DNA of 64,000 nt, from NCBI GenBank assembly GCA_021927905.1, contig BLLK01000069.1:2790001-2854000 (forward strand). Direction: 5' to 3'. Origin of the DNA: Chaetoceros tenuissimus (lineage: Eukaryota > Bacillariophyta > Thalassiosirophyceae > Chaetocerotales > Chaetocerotaceae). Below, in pieces: positions 22,975 through 33,360 of the stretch. The position numbers and the translations under genes were made by a program. The stretch's first letter is position 1, and each line of letters starts with the position of its first letter. Below the pieces are notes generated by a model. The model saw nothing but the letters and a program-made list of their open reading frames with translations. It was not told the DNA's origin and did no database searches.

Positions 22975-23623
22975 GGGGATTTATAGTATGCGTAAAAAGG
23001 CCACTGTGCAATTTGATTTGTATGTACAATTTCCTCTTGGGTTCATGATGAATTGAAATTGATCTAGCAAGTTTAATTAATGGTTTGTATATTAATTTCT
23101 ACTTAATGGAAGGTTTTGATTCAGCAATGTTTGTTGTAAACAAAAGTAGAATTAAAAATGAGGAATGTACCAACTGAAAAGAAACTGAGGTACAAAATGT
23201 TATCTCTAGTAGAGGAACTGGGTAAACCTCATGATTGAAGAGGGTGGAGATGAAAAAGATATAAGGAATGCAAAATATCTCAAAATATGGCCATGTATTA
23301 CCTTTTCTGAATCTACCTCCAGCACGAAAAAATAGGTTCGACGTATTTAGCTCATTTTGTCGCTGAAAAGAGACCCCCTCTGTGCCACTCATTTTCAGCG
23401 ATTTTTGTGCAAACATAGAAAAAAAACAACGACACCACCTAGTGAATTACATGCCTATTGGAATTGGCTCTAATGAAAAAAATAAAAGGGTTGTTAGAGA
23501 ACAAATACCACACATCATTTCAGCACACATTCAACGATTAGGTTCCAGCATTTGTTCCCTAGCAAACCCTTTTCTTCTTCTACCAACAGACCGTGGAATA
23601 TACCCCTTTTCTCAGTATTCGTC
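22975..23623. other. Intergenic, nothing recognised
   Basis: 649 nt holding the 3' UTR of the translocator gene and the upstream region of the next gene. ORFs of about 100 codons on each strand overlap and show no protein-like features. Confidence 0.35.
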
Positions 23624-25284
23624 ATGGGCAAATCCAAGCCTAATGCATCTCTCATCAAACTCAAAACATTATTACAAAGTGCAATAGAGAAACATAATGA
23701 ACAGAGTATCAAAGAGCCGTTCTGGTTTGTATATCACAAGCCAAGTGCTCATGATATGGTAATAGAAGCTACACGTGACCTTCCAACTATTGCAAATGTG
23801 CTAGGAATGAATAATGAAGAACTCAGCGAACTTGTGGACAAAGCAGGTAGAAATGTTTTCACTACAATCGAAAATAGTTTAAACATTGCCACGAATAGTT
23901 ACTATAGGTCAAAGTTCTTCATGTTGGGTAATAAAGAAAATATACTTGACATCCATACTCCAGATGAACAATTTGACGAAGATTTTGAGATTCCAAATTG
24001 GGTACGACGGATTCCTAAGCTTGTAGGTGGTGCAACGGCTGATTCTTCAAGTGTTGAAAATGATTCTAATAGTACAAGTAAAACTGTCAGAGGAAAGGAT
24101 AAGCGGATAAAATATTCATGTGGGACATGTGGTGAAAACATGATTCTATTGCTAGAATTGCTGAAGAATACTCAGAAGAATTGGATCCAGTACATGAATG
24201 CCAAATCAATTATACACAGTGGTATACGTACCTTCGAAATCTTAAAGCAAAACCGGAGTGTGAACTATTATCAAATCATCGAGAAGCAATCCGCTATATT
24301 GCAACCACCAAGGAAGATTTGTATGCTAGTACAAATGAAGGAGTGCAGCACTTAGTTCGTGATTTACAGAAGTATATTCTCAACTTACCTTCACATACGC
24401 AATATACTGAAAGTGGCGTGCAAGATATATCTTTAGCCTCGAAGAATCGAAAAAGTCAATATGATGCTTCAAGCATTTCAATAATTCGTGCATTCGACAA
24501 TCAAGCAGTGAACAAAGTTTTATTGGAAAGCTATTCATCAAAAAAGAAACAGGGTAATCAATATCGAACAAGTGGGGCTGGTGATAACGACCGACTGAAT
24601 ACTCATATTCGATCTGTCCATACATTTCAGAACCGCGAAAAAGGTATAAGTCAATTCCGACGACGCGCTTTACCTACAAAAGAAAGATCATTATTGCTCA
24701 TTCAAAGGGGTATTCAATTTATACCAAATGAAGATGTTATTAGAAGGATTGCGGCATATTTGAAACAATGCGATTTGAATTCCCAATCACGAAAGCGATT
24801 GAGACAACATGAAAGTGATCAATTTGACGAAAATAAAGCAAAGCGTGATAAGAAACTTGCTGCTGGTCACAAAAGGATAAAAGATGCAAAAAACCTAAAA
24901 CAGAGGCCAGTTACTTTAAGTGATACATTTAAAAAGACAGTGGAATTTACCTGGTTCACCCGAAACGCTCTCCGCTTGTGTTGCATGAAAGAAATAGAAG
25001 CACGTAATCCCAACCATGAATATGTTATCAATGGATACAAAATTGATGGAAAGAAGATGATCGCAAAACAACTGAAGGAATTGCTTGTAGCTCTAGTGAA
25101 AAAAGAGGATAAAGATGCAACAGCTGTTGAGTTGAAGCATCCGGATAACATATTGCTTCATGAGAAAAGATATTTAGAGCGCTTATATAAAGGTGAATTG
25201 AAACCAGCACAAGTTGAACTTTACCTTGCAAATCAAGATGACAATGAAGAAACAATAGAATGTTCACTTGACTTTGACTTTTAA
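23624..25284 (+). CDS. Unknown basic protein, reading frame interrupted near 24140
   Basis: Two coding-like frames. From ATG 23624 the first encodes about 173 residues (EPFWFVYHKPSAHDMVIEA, a CGTC motif). The second runs to 25284 for another 380 residues. They meet at 24140-24142, where ATG in one frame shares its G with GAT in the other, so a one-base backward shift joins GEN-M to DSIARIAEEYSEELDP smoothly. Explanations are a missing G in the assembly, a true frameshift allele, programmed -1 frameshifting, or an atypical intron (for example 24078-24175 with weak GTAAAA donor). The C-terminal half is helical and Lys/Arg-rich (KRDKKLAAGHKRIKDAKNLK), so a nucleic-acid role is possible. No family is recognised. 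Confidence 0.55.
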
Positions 25285-25539
25285 TCTAAACAACAACCTC
25301 TCCTCTTCCAACTAGTTCTGATTGTCAAAAGAAATAAAAATCTCAGCAAAGGGGGAGTTGTCATGATGGGCATGGTTTTTCAGAGAGAGCCGCAGCCAAA
25401 CTCCAATCTCACTACCTAGTAGCCAATCTTATGTCACCTCTATAATAGAAGGCATGAAAATTACCCATTCAATATAGGCACGCAGCCTGACAACTGAAAC
25501 AAAGGTTGAATTAAAGAAAAGAGACGACGATCGTCGATG

Positions 25540-25570
25540 GTGTGTGGATGTGTGGATGTGTGGATGTGTG
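25540..25570. repeat. Tandem repeat of unit TGTGGATG
   Basis: Three to four near-perfect copies of an 8-nt unit in non-coding DNA. It looks like a simple slippage repeat. Confidence 0.85.
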
Positions 25571-25645
25571 AAGCGTTGAGAAAAATGAGAGGTGATGGAG
25601 CACCTCTTTTTGTGGGACTCACTTAAGCCCTTCTCCTAAAAATTT

Positions 25646-25663
25646 ACGGTTACTGGTAACCGT
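25646..25663. repeat. Perfect palindrome ACGGTTAC-tg-GTAACCGT
   Basis: Two 8-nt inverted arms with a 2-nt centre, about 100 nt upstream of the tRNA-Asp gene. It could be a protein-binding site or a small hairpin. A degraded counterpart (GGTAACCTTACC) lies at the equivalent place outside the second tRNA copy. Confidence 0.6.
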
Positions 25664-25673
25664 GCTGGAGGTA

Positions 25674-25840
25674 GAATCAAGAAAGCGATACATAGAGATC
25701 CAAACATGGAAAAGATAGACCTATGAACTGTGTATGCAAATATCGACCAAACTGGTAACAACATCCGTCATAGTATAGTGGCTAGTATCCCCGCCTGTCA
25801 CGCGGGAGACCAGGGTTCGATTCCCTGTGACGGAGAATTT
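25674..25840 (+). repeat. Left arm of an inverted duplication carrying tRNA-Asp
   Basis: From GAATCAAGAAAGCG to the GAGAATTT just after the tRNA, this segment matches the reverse complement of 26508-26687 almost base for base. The other arm differs mainly by a ~13-nt insertion (GTTCATAATGTTT) and a few substitutions. The similarity covers ~90 nt of 5' flank as well as the tRNA. Confidence 0.85.
25764..25835 (+). tRNA. tRNA-Asp(GTC)
   Basis: 72 nt folding as a standard cloverleaf. The acceptor stem is TCCGTCA pairing with TGACGGA, with discriminator G. The anticodon stem CCCGC/GCGGG encloses loop CTGTCAC with anticodon GTC at 25797-25799. The T arm is CAGGGTTCGATTCCCTG. There is no intron and no encoded CCA. 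A TTTTT run about 10 nt downstream can end RNA polymerase III transcription. Confidence 0.97.
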
Positions 25841-26512
25841 ACGTTTTTGCTTTGCTTCCGACAATGCTCTTGATGTTCCTTATCTGCTCTATTGAAGGCG
25901 TATGATACTTTGACTTATCTTTACATGGATGAGTAGAAGGTTGTTACAAAAAGAAGTTAATCTAATGATGGCAAAGTTAAATTTTATGAAGAAAGATCTA
26001 TAATAGAGACAAGTCAAGATGATGGTTAAGTGATGAAATAGATGAAGGAGAAGTTATGCATTTCCACATCATAAAGCAATCATCAGACAAAGATCTGAGT
26101 CTATTGCATCAATGAGACTCTCTTTGAATCACAAGCTTGGTCACAAAGAGCAGGGTGGTGCAATCTATAACAGGAAAGATGATATATGCAAAGCCTTGAT
26201 GAGCGAGTCATTGGTCATTGTACTTACCAAGATCTTGTCCTATTTGCTGCAAAGATTATAATAAGGGCGATGATGTAGCATGGTCAAAGAATGAAGAAAA
26301 TTCAGTAATACCACAGTTGATGGACCATGATGATTGTTCAATATGTCAATGAGTTTATGTAAAGGATGAAGGGTTTTACCTCAGTGCTGAAAAATCATCT
26401 ATTTCATCTTTTTGACTATTAGTTTGAGTTGACTTGTCTATGTATGTAATAGGACTTCAATAGGGCGGATGAAGAGCAAAAAAACATTTGTCGGTGAACA
26501 AAATGTGAAATT
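25836..26512. other. Spacer between the inverted tRNA-Asp genes
   Basis: 677 nt between convergent tRNA genes. No ORF of note, RNA gene or transposon ends recognised. Both ends start with the GAATTT of the duplicated arms and then diverge. Confidence 0.5.
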
Positions 26513-26687
26513 CTCCGTCACAGGGAATCGAACCCTGGTCTCCCGCGTGACAGGCGGGGATACTAGCCACTATACTATGACGGATGTTGTTATCAGTTTG
26601 GTCGATATTTGCATACAGTTATCATAAGTCTATCTTTTCCATGTTTGGAAACATTATGAACATCTCTATGTATCGCTTTCTTGATTC
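26508..26687 (-). repeat. Right arm of the inverted duplication carrying tRNA-Asp
   Basis: Reverse complement of the left arm at 25674-25840, including ~90 nt of shared 5' flank (TATGCAAATATCGACCAAAC is identical in both). Contains a ~13-nt insertion not found in the left arm. Confidence 0.85.
26513..26584 (-). tRNA. tRNA-Asp(GTC), second copy, inverted
   Basis: Identical over all 72 nt to the tRNA-Asp at 25764-25835 but on the opposite strand; anticodon complement at 26549-26551. The downstream side has a TTTT run for termination. The two genes point toward each other. Confidence 0.97.
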
Positions 26688-26895
26688 AGAAAAGGTAACC
26701 TTACCATCATTGAGACATTTATGACTGGATAAGCATTAGGCATATTTTAATGAGGGAATTCTCGTCAGATTTTACAGTATGAATGTCATTACATCAATTT
26801 ATAAGTTACGTGTTGAGAAATCTAATGAAGTGTCACTTTAATTTCTCTCATCACTCTGACAACTACCTTTTTATCCAAAGACCTGCTTATCTATT
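26585..26895. other. Intergenic, outer flank of the second tRNA-Asp
   Basis: 311 nt: the rest of the duplicated 5' flank, then AT-rich sequence up to the stop codon of the next gene. Nothing else recognised. Confidence 0.4.
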
Positions 26896-27414
26896 TTATC
26901 CCTCCGTGCGTTCTTGCATTCTTTCCTTTCCTTCTTGCTGTAATTCAGTCAAACCTTCTTCAAACTGTCCCATTTCAACTTGCTCTTCATCTGCCAAAAA
27001 GTTACTATCGGATCCTTGCCCATTAATTCCAGAAGCCCTTGGACTCAACAATCTGCCCTTTGCCCATGCTCTTACTCTCTGCTTACTATCACATCCGTAA
27101 ATTATTTGACGAGATTCGCGATTGTACAAAAGTGGGACCTTTCCTTGAAATTCAATTTCATCAATTTTCTCATAAAGGTTTCTTGCAAACCTATCTCTCA
27201 AGATATCCATCTTTTCAACTTTAACATTCAAATCTTTTTCTACGCTCTTTACAACCTCGTCCATTTCGTCACATTCAGGTATGGTTCCCTTTGGTACCTT
27301 GAACATGATCAATGGAGTATATTTCTTTTCAAAAGGGTTTTTGAAGAAAGCTTGTGTTGATGCTACGTTTATAGCTAGTATGAATAAGGTGACGAAGGAA
27401 GCGCTCGATCTCAT
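26896..27414 (-). CDS. Small plastid-targeted protein, possibly thioredoxin-like
   Basis: 172 residues. The N-terminus is a signal peptide (SSASFVTLFILAINVASTQA) followed directly by FFKNPFEKK, a good diatom plastid-import junction. Residues ~37-110 look like a thioredoxin-type alternation: MFKVPKG strand, a C-x2-M motif (ECDEM) where the redox CxxC usually sits, a helix, VEKMDIL, and GKVPLLYNRESRQIIYG with the cis-Pro position before a strand. The C-terminal 50 residues are charged and likely disordered. With only one Cys in the motif it is unlikely to be a classic disulfide reductase. The fold is inference; the plastid targeting is fairly clear. Confidence 0.65.
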   Translation of the reverse strand: MRSSASFVTLFILAINVASTQAFFKNPFEKKYTPLIMFKVPKGTIPECDEMDEVVKSVEKDLNVKVEKMDILRDRFARNLYEKIDEIEFQGKVPLLYNRESRQIIYGCDSKQRVRAWAKGRLLSPRASGINGQGSDSNFLADEEQVEMGQFEEGLTELQQEGKERMQERTEG

Positions 27415-27792
27415 TTTCTAAATTATAAGTCTGGTTAGCTAGTTCTATGTGGTTTCGTGTGTTTCAAAATACAAAGTAATATTGAAAAATATTCAGATAG
27501 TGTTGTATTCTTTGTAATGAGTAAACCATTGAAGTGTGATCTACTTCGTGCGTCCAAAAAGAAAAAATCTTTCATCGCCACACTTCCAGCTGTGACAGAC
27601 GTTATCCCTATCGGTTCAAAAAGAGATCCATATCTCTCTTGAAGCCAGTCAAAAACCAGCGCGGACAATCCAGCAAAATTGTGATGGATCTTCTTTGACA
27701 ACACCATCGAACATCGAAGAGGTTTGATGCTACTCTATTCATTCTACACATAAGGAACTAATACATATATAAATCTATCAAAGAATTCACAA
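27415..27792. other. Divergent intergenic region
   Basis: 378 nt between the divergent plastid-protein and DHODH genes; likely both promoters. A minus-strand ORF of 90 codons here was judged not to be a gene. Confidence 0.4.
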
Positions 27793-29054
27793 ATGGCACC
27801 ATCACTTAAAACTAAAGTAGCATCTATTCCACTAGAAACCTGCGTATACAACGCATCTGGACCACGTACTGGAAGTGCACAGGCACTTTCAAGAATCTCT
27901 GCAAGTAAAGCTGGCGCTGTTCTTGCAAAATCCGCAACCCTGGCTTCACAAACTGGAAATCCTCTTCCTCGTACATGGCATCATGATGCAGAAGAAAGCC
28001 ATGCATCTATGAACTCTGAGGGACTACCTAACTTGGGAATTGAATATTACATCAAAACTGAAACTATTGATGAAGCTATTTCTGACACTGGAAAGCCTTA
28101 TTTTGTGAGTATCTCTGGGAAAAATACCGATGATAATATGAAGATGCTTGATATGATTTACGAAAAGATCAAGACTGGAGAAGCAAGAATAGCTGGTGTG
28201 GAATTGAACCTTGCATGTCCAAATATCATTGGAAAGCCAATTATTGCATATGATTTTGAGCAAATGGACTCTGTATTGAAATCAATTTGTGCTATGCCCA
28301 TGTTTACCGAGGCAAAGATTCCTCTTGGAGTCAAGATGCCTCCATATTTCGATGGTCCTCATTATGATCGTGCTGCGGCTGTCTTGAATAAGTATAGTGA
28401 TGTGGTCAAGTATGTTGCATCCATTAATACCATTGGAAATTGTTTGGCAATCGATACTGTAGCAGAAATGCCAGCTATCCGTAGTAAGGGTGGTTTCGCT
28501 GGATTATCGGGGAGAGCTGTAAAATATACCGCACTAGCTAATGTGAAAAAGATGAGAGAGTTATTGGTGGATGACATTGATGTTGTAGGAGTAGGAGGAG
28601 TATATACTGGTGAAGGTAGGTTCAATTTTACTTTGACAAAATTACAAAAGGATATACTATTCCAGGAAAACAGAAAAATTGATTGACTTTTTCTTTTACC
28701 TCAATAGATGCATTTGAAATGATTCTATGTGGAGCAAGCGCGGTTCAAGTTGGTACATGTCATTGGAATGAGGGACCAAAATGTTTTGATCGTATTTGTA
28801 AAGAACTTGAGGATTTGATGGCGAAAAAGGGCTACAGCTCAATTGAAGACTTTAAGGGGAAACTCAAGGAGTGGTCAAAGGAGGGAGTTGCAAAATCACG
28901 TGAAGTAAAAGCAGCAAAGAAGAAGCTTGCGAAAGATGCAACAGCAACGAAAGCAAGCTCTGGTCCAAGTGCACAAGATCAGATGTTGACAGCCCTCTTG
29001 ATTCTTGTTATTGCTGTATTACTTGCTGATAAGTTTGACGTTATTTCAATCTAG
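27793..29054 (+). CDS. Dihydroorotate dehydrogenase, class 1A, with C-terminal membrane segment
   Basis: Exons 27793-28615 and 28708-29054 give 389 residues; the 92-nt intron splits the Asp codon in GGVYTGE-DAFEMILCGAS. The barrel matches soluble fumarate-dependent DHODH (yeast Ura1, Lactococcus PyrD-A, trypanosomes): VYNASGPRTGS, KSATLASQTGNPLPR, NLACPNIIGKP with the catalytic Cys at 142 (the class 1 base), INTIGN and VGVGGVY. It oxidises dihydroorotate to orotate in pyrimidine synthesis. Beyond the normal end there is a Lys/Ala-rich linker and a final hydrophobic stretch (MLTALLILVIAVLLADKF), like a tail anchor. Class 1A enzymes are normally soluble and cytosolic, so this is unusual. Confidence 0.92.
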
Positions 29055-29244
29055 GTTCATTCATCTTAAACTTCGTATAATAAACACGAACCATTTATAT
29101 CCTACCTATCGCATATATTTCCACAATCCAAAGAACGTGGCGACTATAAAATAAATAGATATATATTTCATCTACATTTCTCAAATTATCCTAGTTCTAT
29201 GCTTATTGTTCAGGAGAACATCAATCAATTCACATTCTCAATTT

Positions 29245-29814
29245 CTAAACTCCAAAAGAAGATCCACATCCACAGCTCTCTTCAGCATTTGGATTGAAAA
29301 ATTTGAAACCGCCTCCGATCAATTCATCTGAATAATCAAGTTCCAATCCATACAAATACAGCATACTCTTTGCATCCACAACACAAACAATCTTCTCAGA
29401 AGTATATTCATCTACAGCATCATCTTCCTCAATCTTGTCTCTGGTAGAGAAATCCATGACATAACTTAGTCCCGAGCATCCTCCATTTCTCACTCCCATT
29501 CGAAGTACAATTTCATCTCCTGACTGTTTTTGAAGTTCACGAAGACGAATCATAGCTTTTGGTGCAATATGTAAGATTGCATCTTCCGGTTCTTCGTGTT
29601 CAATTTCCATTCCTTCAGATGGTCGCGGAGTCGGTGTTGGCTGTGGCGTATCAGTATCTGTCACATCTGCGAATAGTGTGGTTGGTGCTGATGAAACACG
29701 TGCAACACTGTTGATGCGGTTCTGAATTTGAGATGAGAATGCATATGATTCTGTGATGCATTGAGACAAAACAAGTGCTATTGTTGCAGAGATTTTCATA
29801 TTTTTCTTCATCAT
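29245..29814 (-). CDS. A-type iron-sulfur carrier (SufA/IscA family), plastid-targeted
   Basis: 189 residues from Met at 29814. The N-terminus is a signal peptide (MKISATIALVLSQCITESYAF) with Phe at the cleavage site, so plastid import is likely. The C-terminal ~110 residues are the HesB/IscA domain: LHIAPKAMIRLRELQ, MGVRNGGCSGLSYVMDF, and a final SCGCGSSF supplying the other two cluster-binding Cys. It accepts Fe-S clusters from the SUF scaffold and passes them to plastid apoproteins. An upstream in-frame Met at 29892 would add an odd aromatic extension and was not chosen. Confidence 0.9.
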   Translation of the reverse strand: MMKKNMKISATIALVLSQCITESYAFSSQIQNRINSVARVSSAPTTLFADVTDTDTPQPTPTPRPSEGMEIEHEEPEDAILHIAPKAMIRLRELQKQSGDEIVLRMGVRNGGCSGLSYVMDFSTRDKIEEDDAVDEYTSEKIVCVVDAKSMLYLYGLELDYSDELIGGGFKFFNPNAEESCGCGSSFGV

Positions 29815-30257
29815 TTTTTGTATATAGTGATTGCAGTATTTGTATCGAAAGTGAAATGAAAAGAATTGATCCTTTTGAATACAATAGTTCAATATTGAAT
29901 CGAAATAAAAAACTTATGGAACTTGATGGAACAAAAAAAAAGTGTGCAGCTCGAAGCATGCGATACTGCTCCAACCCAACCCAAAAGGGTTTAATTCAAA
30001 GGGGGAGAAGAATCTTATTCTGAGGGAAACGTTGTGTCCAAGAGATAAATACTGGCGGAAAAGCGAGAGAGCAAACAAACGACAGCAGCAAAACGAAGAA
30101 GTGTAACGAGCGAACCCAAACACATCTCTCCTCTCTGTGCTCTACTATCTTTACAATTAGAGCCACTGTGCATCTAGTAAAGCACAGCTACCCAGCCCAA
30201 GAAAATATCAACTCTCTAGTTTTCTTTCAACATAGTTTAGCACAAGAAGGAAGCACC
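29815..30257. other. Divergent intergenic region
   Basis: 443 nt between the divergent Fe-S carrier and gamma-adaptin genes. Holds both promoters and 5' UTRs; no supported ORF. Confidence 0.4.
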
Positions 30258-33200
30258 ATGTCTCTTAAGCTACGAGATTTAATTCGTAAAGTAAGAGCAT
30301 GTAAAACGGCTGCTGAAGAGCGAGCAGTCATTGCGAAAGAAAGTGCAATGATAAGAACTGCTATTCGAGAGGAGCAGTCACACTTTCGGCACAGAAATGT
30401 TGCTAAATTGCTATTTATGCATATGTTGGGTAAGTGAGAAAATATAGAATGAGTCCTTTACAATAGGGTGCAGATCCAATGCAACACATGTTTTTGGATA
30501 TCTTCTTTATCTCCCCGGTCATTTGTCACAATCTTTTTCCATTCATACTGACTCATATTTTTTTTACCTTTATTTTATTTTTACATTTTTTATCTTTATC
30601 TAACATATATAATATCCATAGGTTACCCTACACATTTTGGTCAACTCGAATGTATGAAATTGATTGCCTCTCCACATTTCCCCGAGAAGAGAATCGGATA
30701 CCTAGGAATGATGCTTCTCCTATCAGAAGAAGCTGACGTTCTTATGCTTTCCACTAACGCACTCAAGAATGATCTTACTTCTTCGAATAGATTTGTATCT
30801 GGTCTAGCACTTTGTGCTATCGGAAACTTGGCAACCGCTGATATGTCTCGTGATCTTGCACCGGAGGTGGACAAACACCTAAAGTCTTCACAACCGTACT
30901 TGAGAAAAAAGGCGTGTCTTGCAATGGCGAGATGTTTGACCAAATGTCCTGAAATGGTGGAAGATTTTGTTGATCGTGTTGTTACCCTATTGAAGGATAG
31001 AAGTCATGGTGTGCTCATTTCAGTGATTCAGCTCATGACTCAAGTTCTCATTGTAGAACAGAAAAGTGTTTTGGAAAATCCAGATTATGAAGATGACTAT
31101 GGGACACCTTGTCAGGATGCATTTGTGAAACTAGTCCCATCTCTTGTCAAACTTATGAGAAATGTTACTGGAGGAGGTTATGCTGCAAATGACGCTGGTG
31201 GAGCAACGGATATCTTTCTTCAGGTGCATATTTTGGCGTTGTTGAGATTGCTTGGTGCTGGTAATGAACAAGCTTCGGAAGAAATGAACGATGTTCTTGC
31301 TCAGGTAGCAACTAACACTGAAACTTCAAAGAATGCTGGTAATGCAATTTTGTATGAATGTGTACAGACAATCATGGCAGTTGAAGCTGATGATGGACTC
31401 AGGGTTTTGGCTGTGAATATTCTTGGGAGATTTTTGTTGAATCGGGATAACAACATTCGTTATGTCGCATTGAATACACTCAGTAAATGTGTTGTGGATG
31501 AGAAAAATCGTAGAGCAGAGGATGATCTTGTGGCGACTGGTGATGACGATGAGAGTGCGAACAATGCTGCATCAGCATTGCAGAAACATAGAACTACTAT
31601 TGTGGATTGTTTGAAGGACCCTGATGTCACTATTAGACAAAGGGCTTTGGAACTCATTTATCATTTGGTCAACAGCGAAAATGTAGAGAGTCTTACTGCG
31701 GAATTGTTGAACTACCTTGTTTTATGCCCAAGGGATCACCGTGGGGATATCTGTACACGAGTTCTTCGTGTTGTTGAGAAATACAGTCCAAACGATCGTT
31801 GGCGGGTTGATACTTTGATTACAATGTTGACAATTGCTGGACGTGAAACTTCTCGTCAAGTACAAAGTGCAAGTATTATTTATATCTCACGTGCATCGGA
31901 AGATCTTCGTGCCTACGCTACTCATAAACTCATAAAAGCTATTCGTGATGATGATGGATCACAAAGAGGATTACTTGTTGTTGGAGTTTGGTGTATTGGA
32001 GAGTATGGTGATTTACTTCTCAGTCCATACTCAAATAATGAGGAGTCGTTCAGTGCAATCGACACAAATTCTATTTTGGAAACGTTGGAAGAAGTCATTG
32101 GACGCCACACATGTACCGAGGATATCAAGCGGGTTGCTTTGACTGCATTTACAAAATTATCTGAAAGATTTGCCAATTCTGGCGACACTGCTACTCTTGG
32201 TAAACTTCAGGAATTAGTGAAGAAGAATTCTAAATCACAAACATTGGAGCTTCAACTTCGTTCATGCGAATATGATGCTCTTATCAATGCCATGAAAGGT
32301 ATCAAAGTTGCAAGTGCACCCGCGAGCGATGATATTTTTGGTGCGACTGCTGGCGGCGATGAAACTTTGAGCGAAGCTGTGATTGCAGCTGCGAAAGAAG
32401 CACTGGCTCGCATGCCAGTCGTTGATTTGAGAGTTATGAACAGGCAAAAGTCTTCTGCATATGCTGACGACGACATGATTGGAGGTTTGGATACTAAACC
32501 TGCAGCACCAGCTCAAAAGAAAAATGATGACCTTTTGGATTTGGAAGATATTTTCGGCGGTGGAGCTCCAGCAGCACCTCAACCTGCAGCTTCGAGCAAT
32601 GATGCACTAACTAATGGAAGTGCACCAGCTCCGGCTCCAGCAAGCGATATGGACCTATTGTCCGATATCTTCTCAGCTCCTGCAGCAACTCCTGCCGCTC
32701 CGGCGACAGGAATGAGTATGAATGGTGGCGCGAGCTATGATCCATTTGGTTCAATGCCATCATCACAACCTCAACAGCCACCATCTAATCCATTGGATGC
32801 ATTCGCACCAACGCCTACTCCTGCACCACTTCCAACCACAACTGCACCAGCACCTGCAGTTGATGACATTTTTGGAGCGCCTGCCCCAGCACCTGCACCG
32901 AAGCAAAATCCAGTTGTACAAGGGCCAAGTCATGAGGGTCTTTCTATCGAGTTCGAGTGTACAAAACCTGAAGCATTAAGTAGAGCAAAATCTACACTGA
33001 TTGCAAAATTCAAGAACTCAAATAGTGCTGCAATCCATGGTCTCAGTCTGCAAGTGGCTGTTCCAAAGTACGTTACTCTAGAAATGAAACCTCCTTCCTC
33101 TACAACTGTAGCACCATCGGGAGGAAATTCTAGCGCACAAGTCACACAAAGTATTACTGTCACAAATACAAAATTGGGCCAAAAGAATCTTATGTTAAAG

Positions 33201-33281
33201 GTCAAGCTTGGTTTCACTTTGAATGGAGCAAAGGTTGAACATATGGCAACCGTTTCAGGATTCCCAGCAGGTGAATATTAG
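30258..33281 (+). CDS. AP-1 complex subunit gamma (gamma-adaptin)
   Basis: Exons 30258-30429 and 30622-33281 (192-nt intron within a Gly codon, [18 protein letters not shown]) encode 943 residues. The trunk (~1-590) is the adaptin helical-repeat domain with signature segments [31 protein letters not shown] and [14 protein letters not shown]-like repeats. The hinge (~650-810) is Ala/Pro-rich and carries a clathrin-box-like [12 protein letters not shown] and repeated DIFGA/DIFSA motifs. The last ~120 residues are the gamma-ear ([31 protein letters not shown]). AP-1 sorts cargo into clathrin vesicles at the trans-Golgi and endosomes. The start at 30258 gives the standard [18 protein letters not shown]-terminus. 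Confidence 0.95.
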
Positions 33282-33360
33282 ATTTAAAATAAGTTTTGAC
33301 TATGACATTATTTGATGTTATCTTTCAACTTGAATTACATATTAATAATCTTGGTAGCGT

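Larger units (their letters stand above)
25285..25763. other. Intergenic with short tandem repeat and palindrome
   Basis: Non-coding stretch before the first tRNA-Asp gene. It contains an 8-nt tandem repeat, a perfect 8+8 palindrome and the start of an inverted duplication, each listed separately. Confidence 0.6.

Noticed and set aside
25836-26512. Possible transposon between the inverted tRNAs
   Set aside because: No transposase-like ORF, no target-site duplication I could see; the inverted arms are explained by duplication of the tRNA gene and its flank.
27435-27707. Minus-strand 90-codon ORF between divergent genes
   Set aside because: It fills the promoter space of two genes, has no recognisable motif and overlaps a plus-strand ORF of similar length; chance is more likely.
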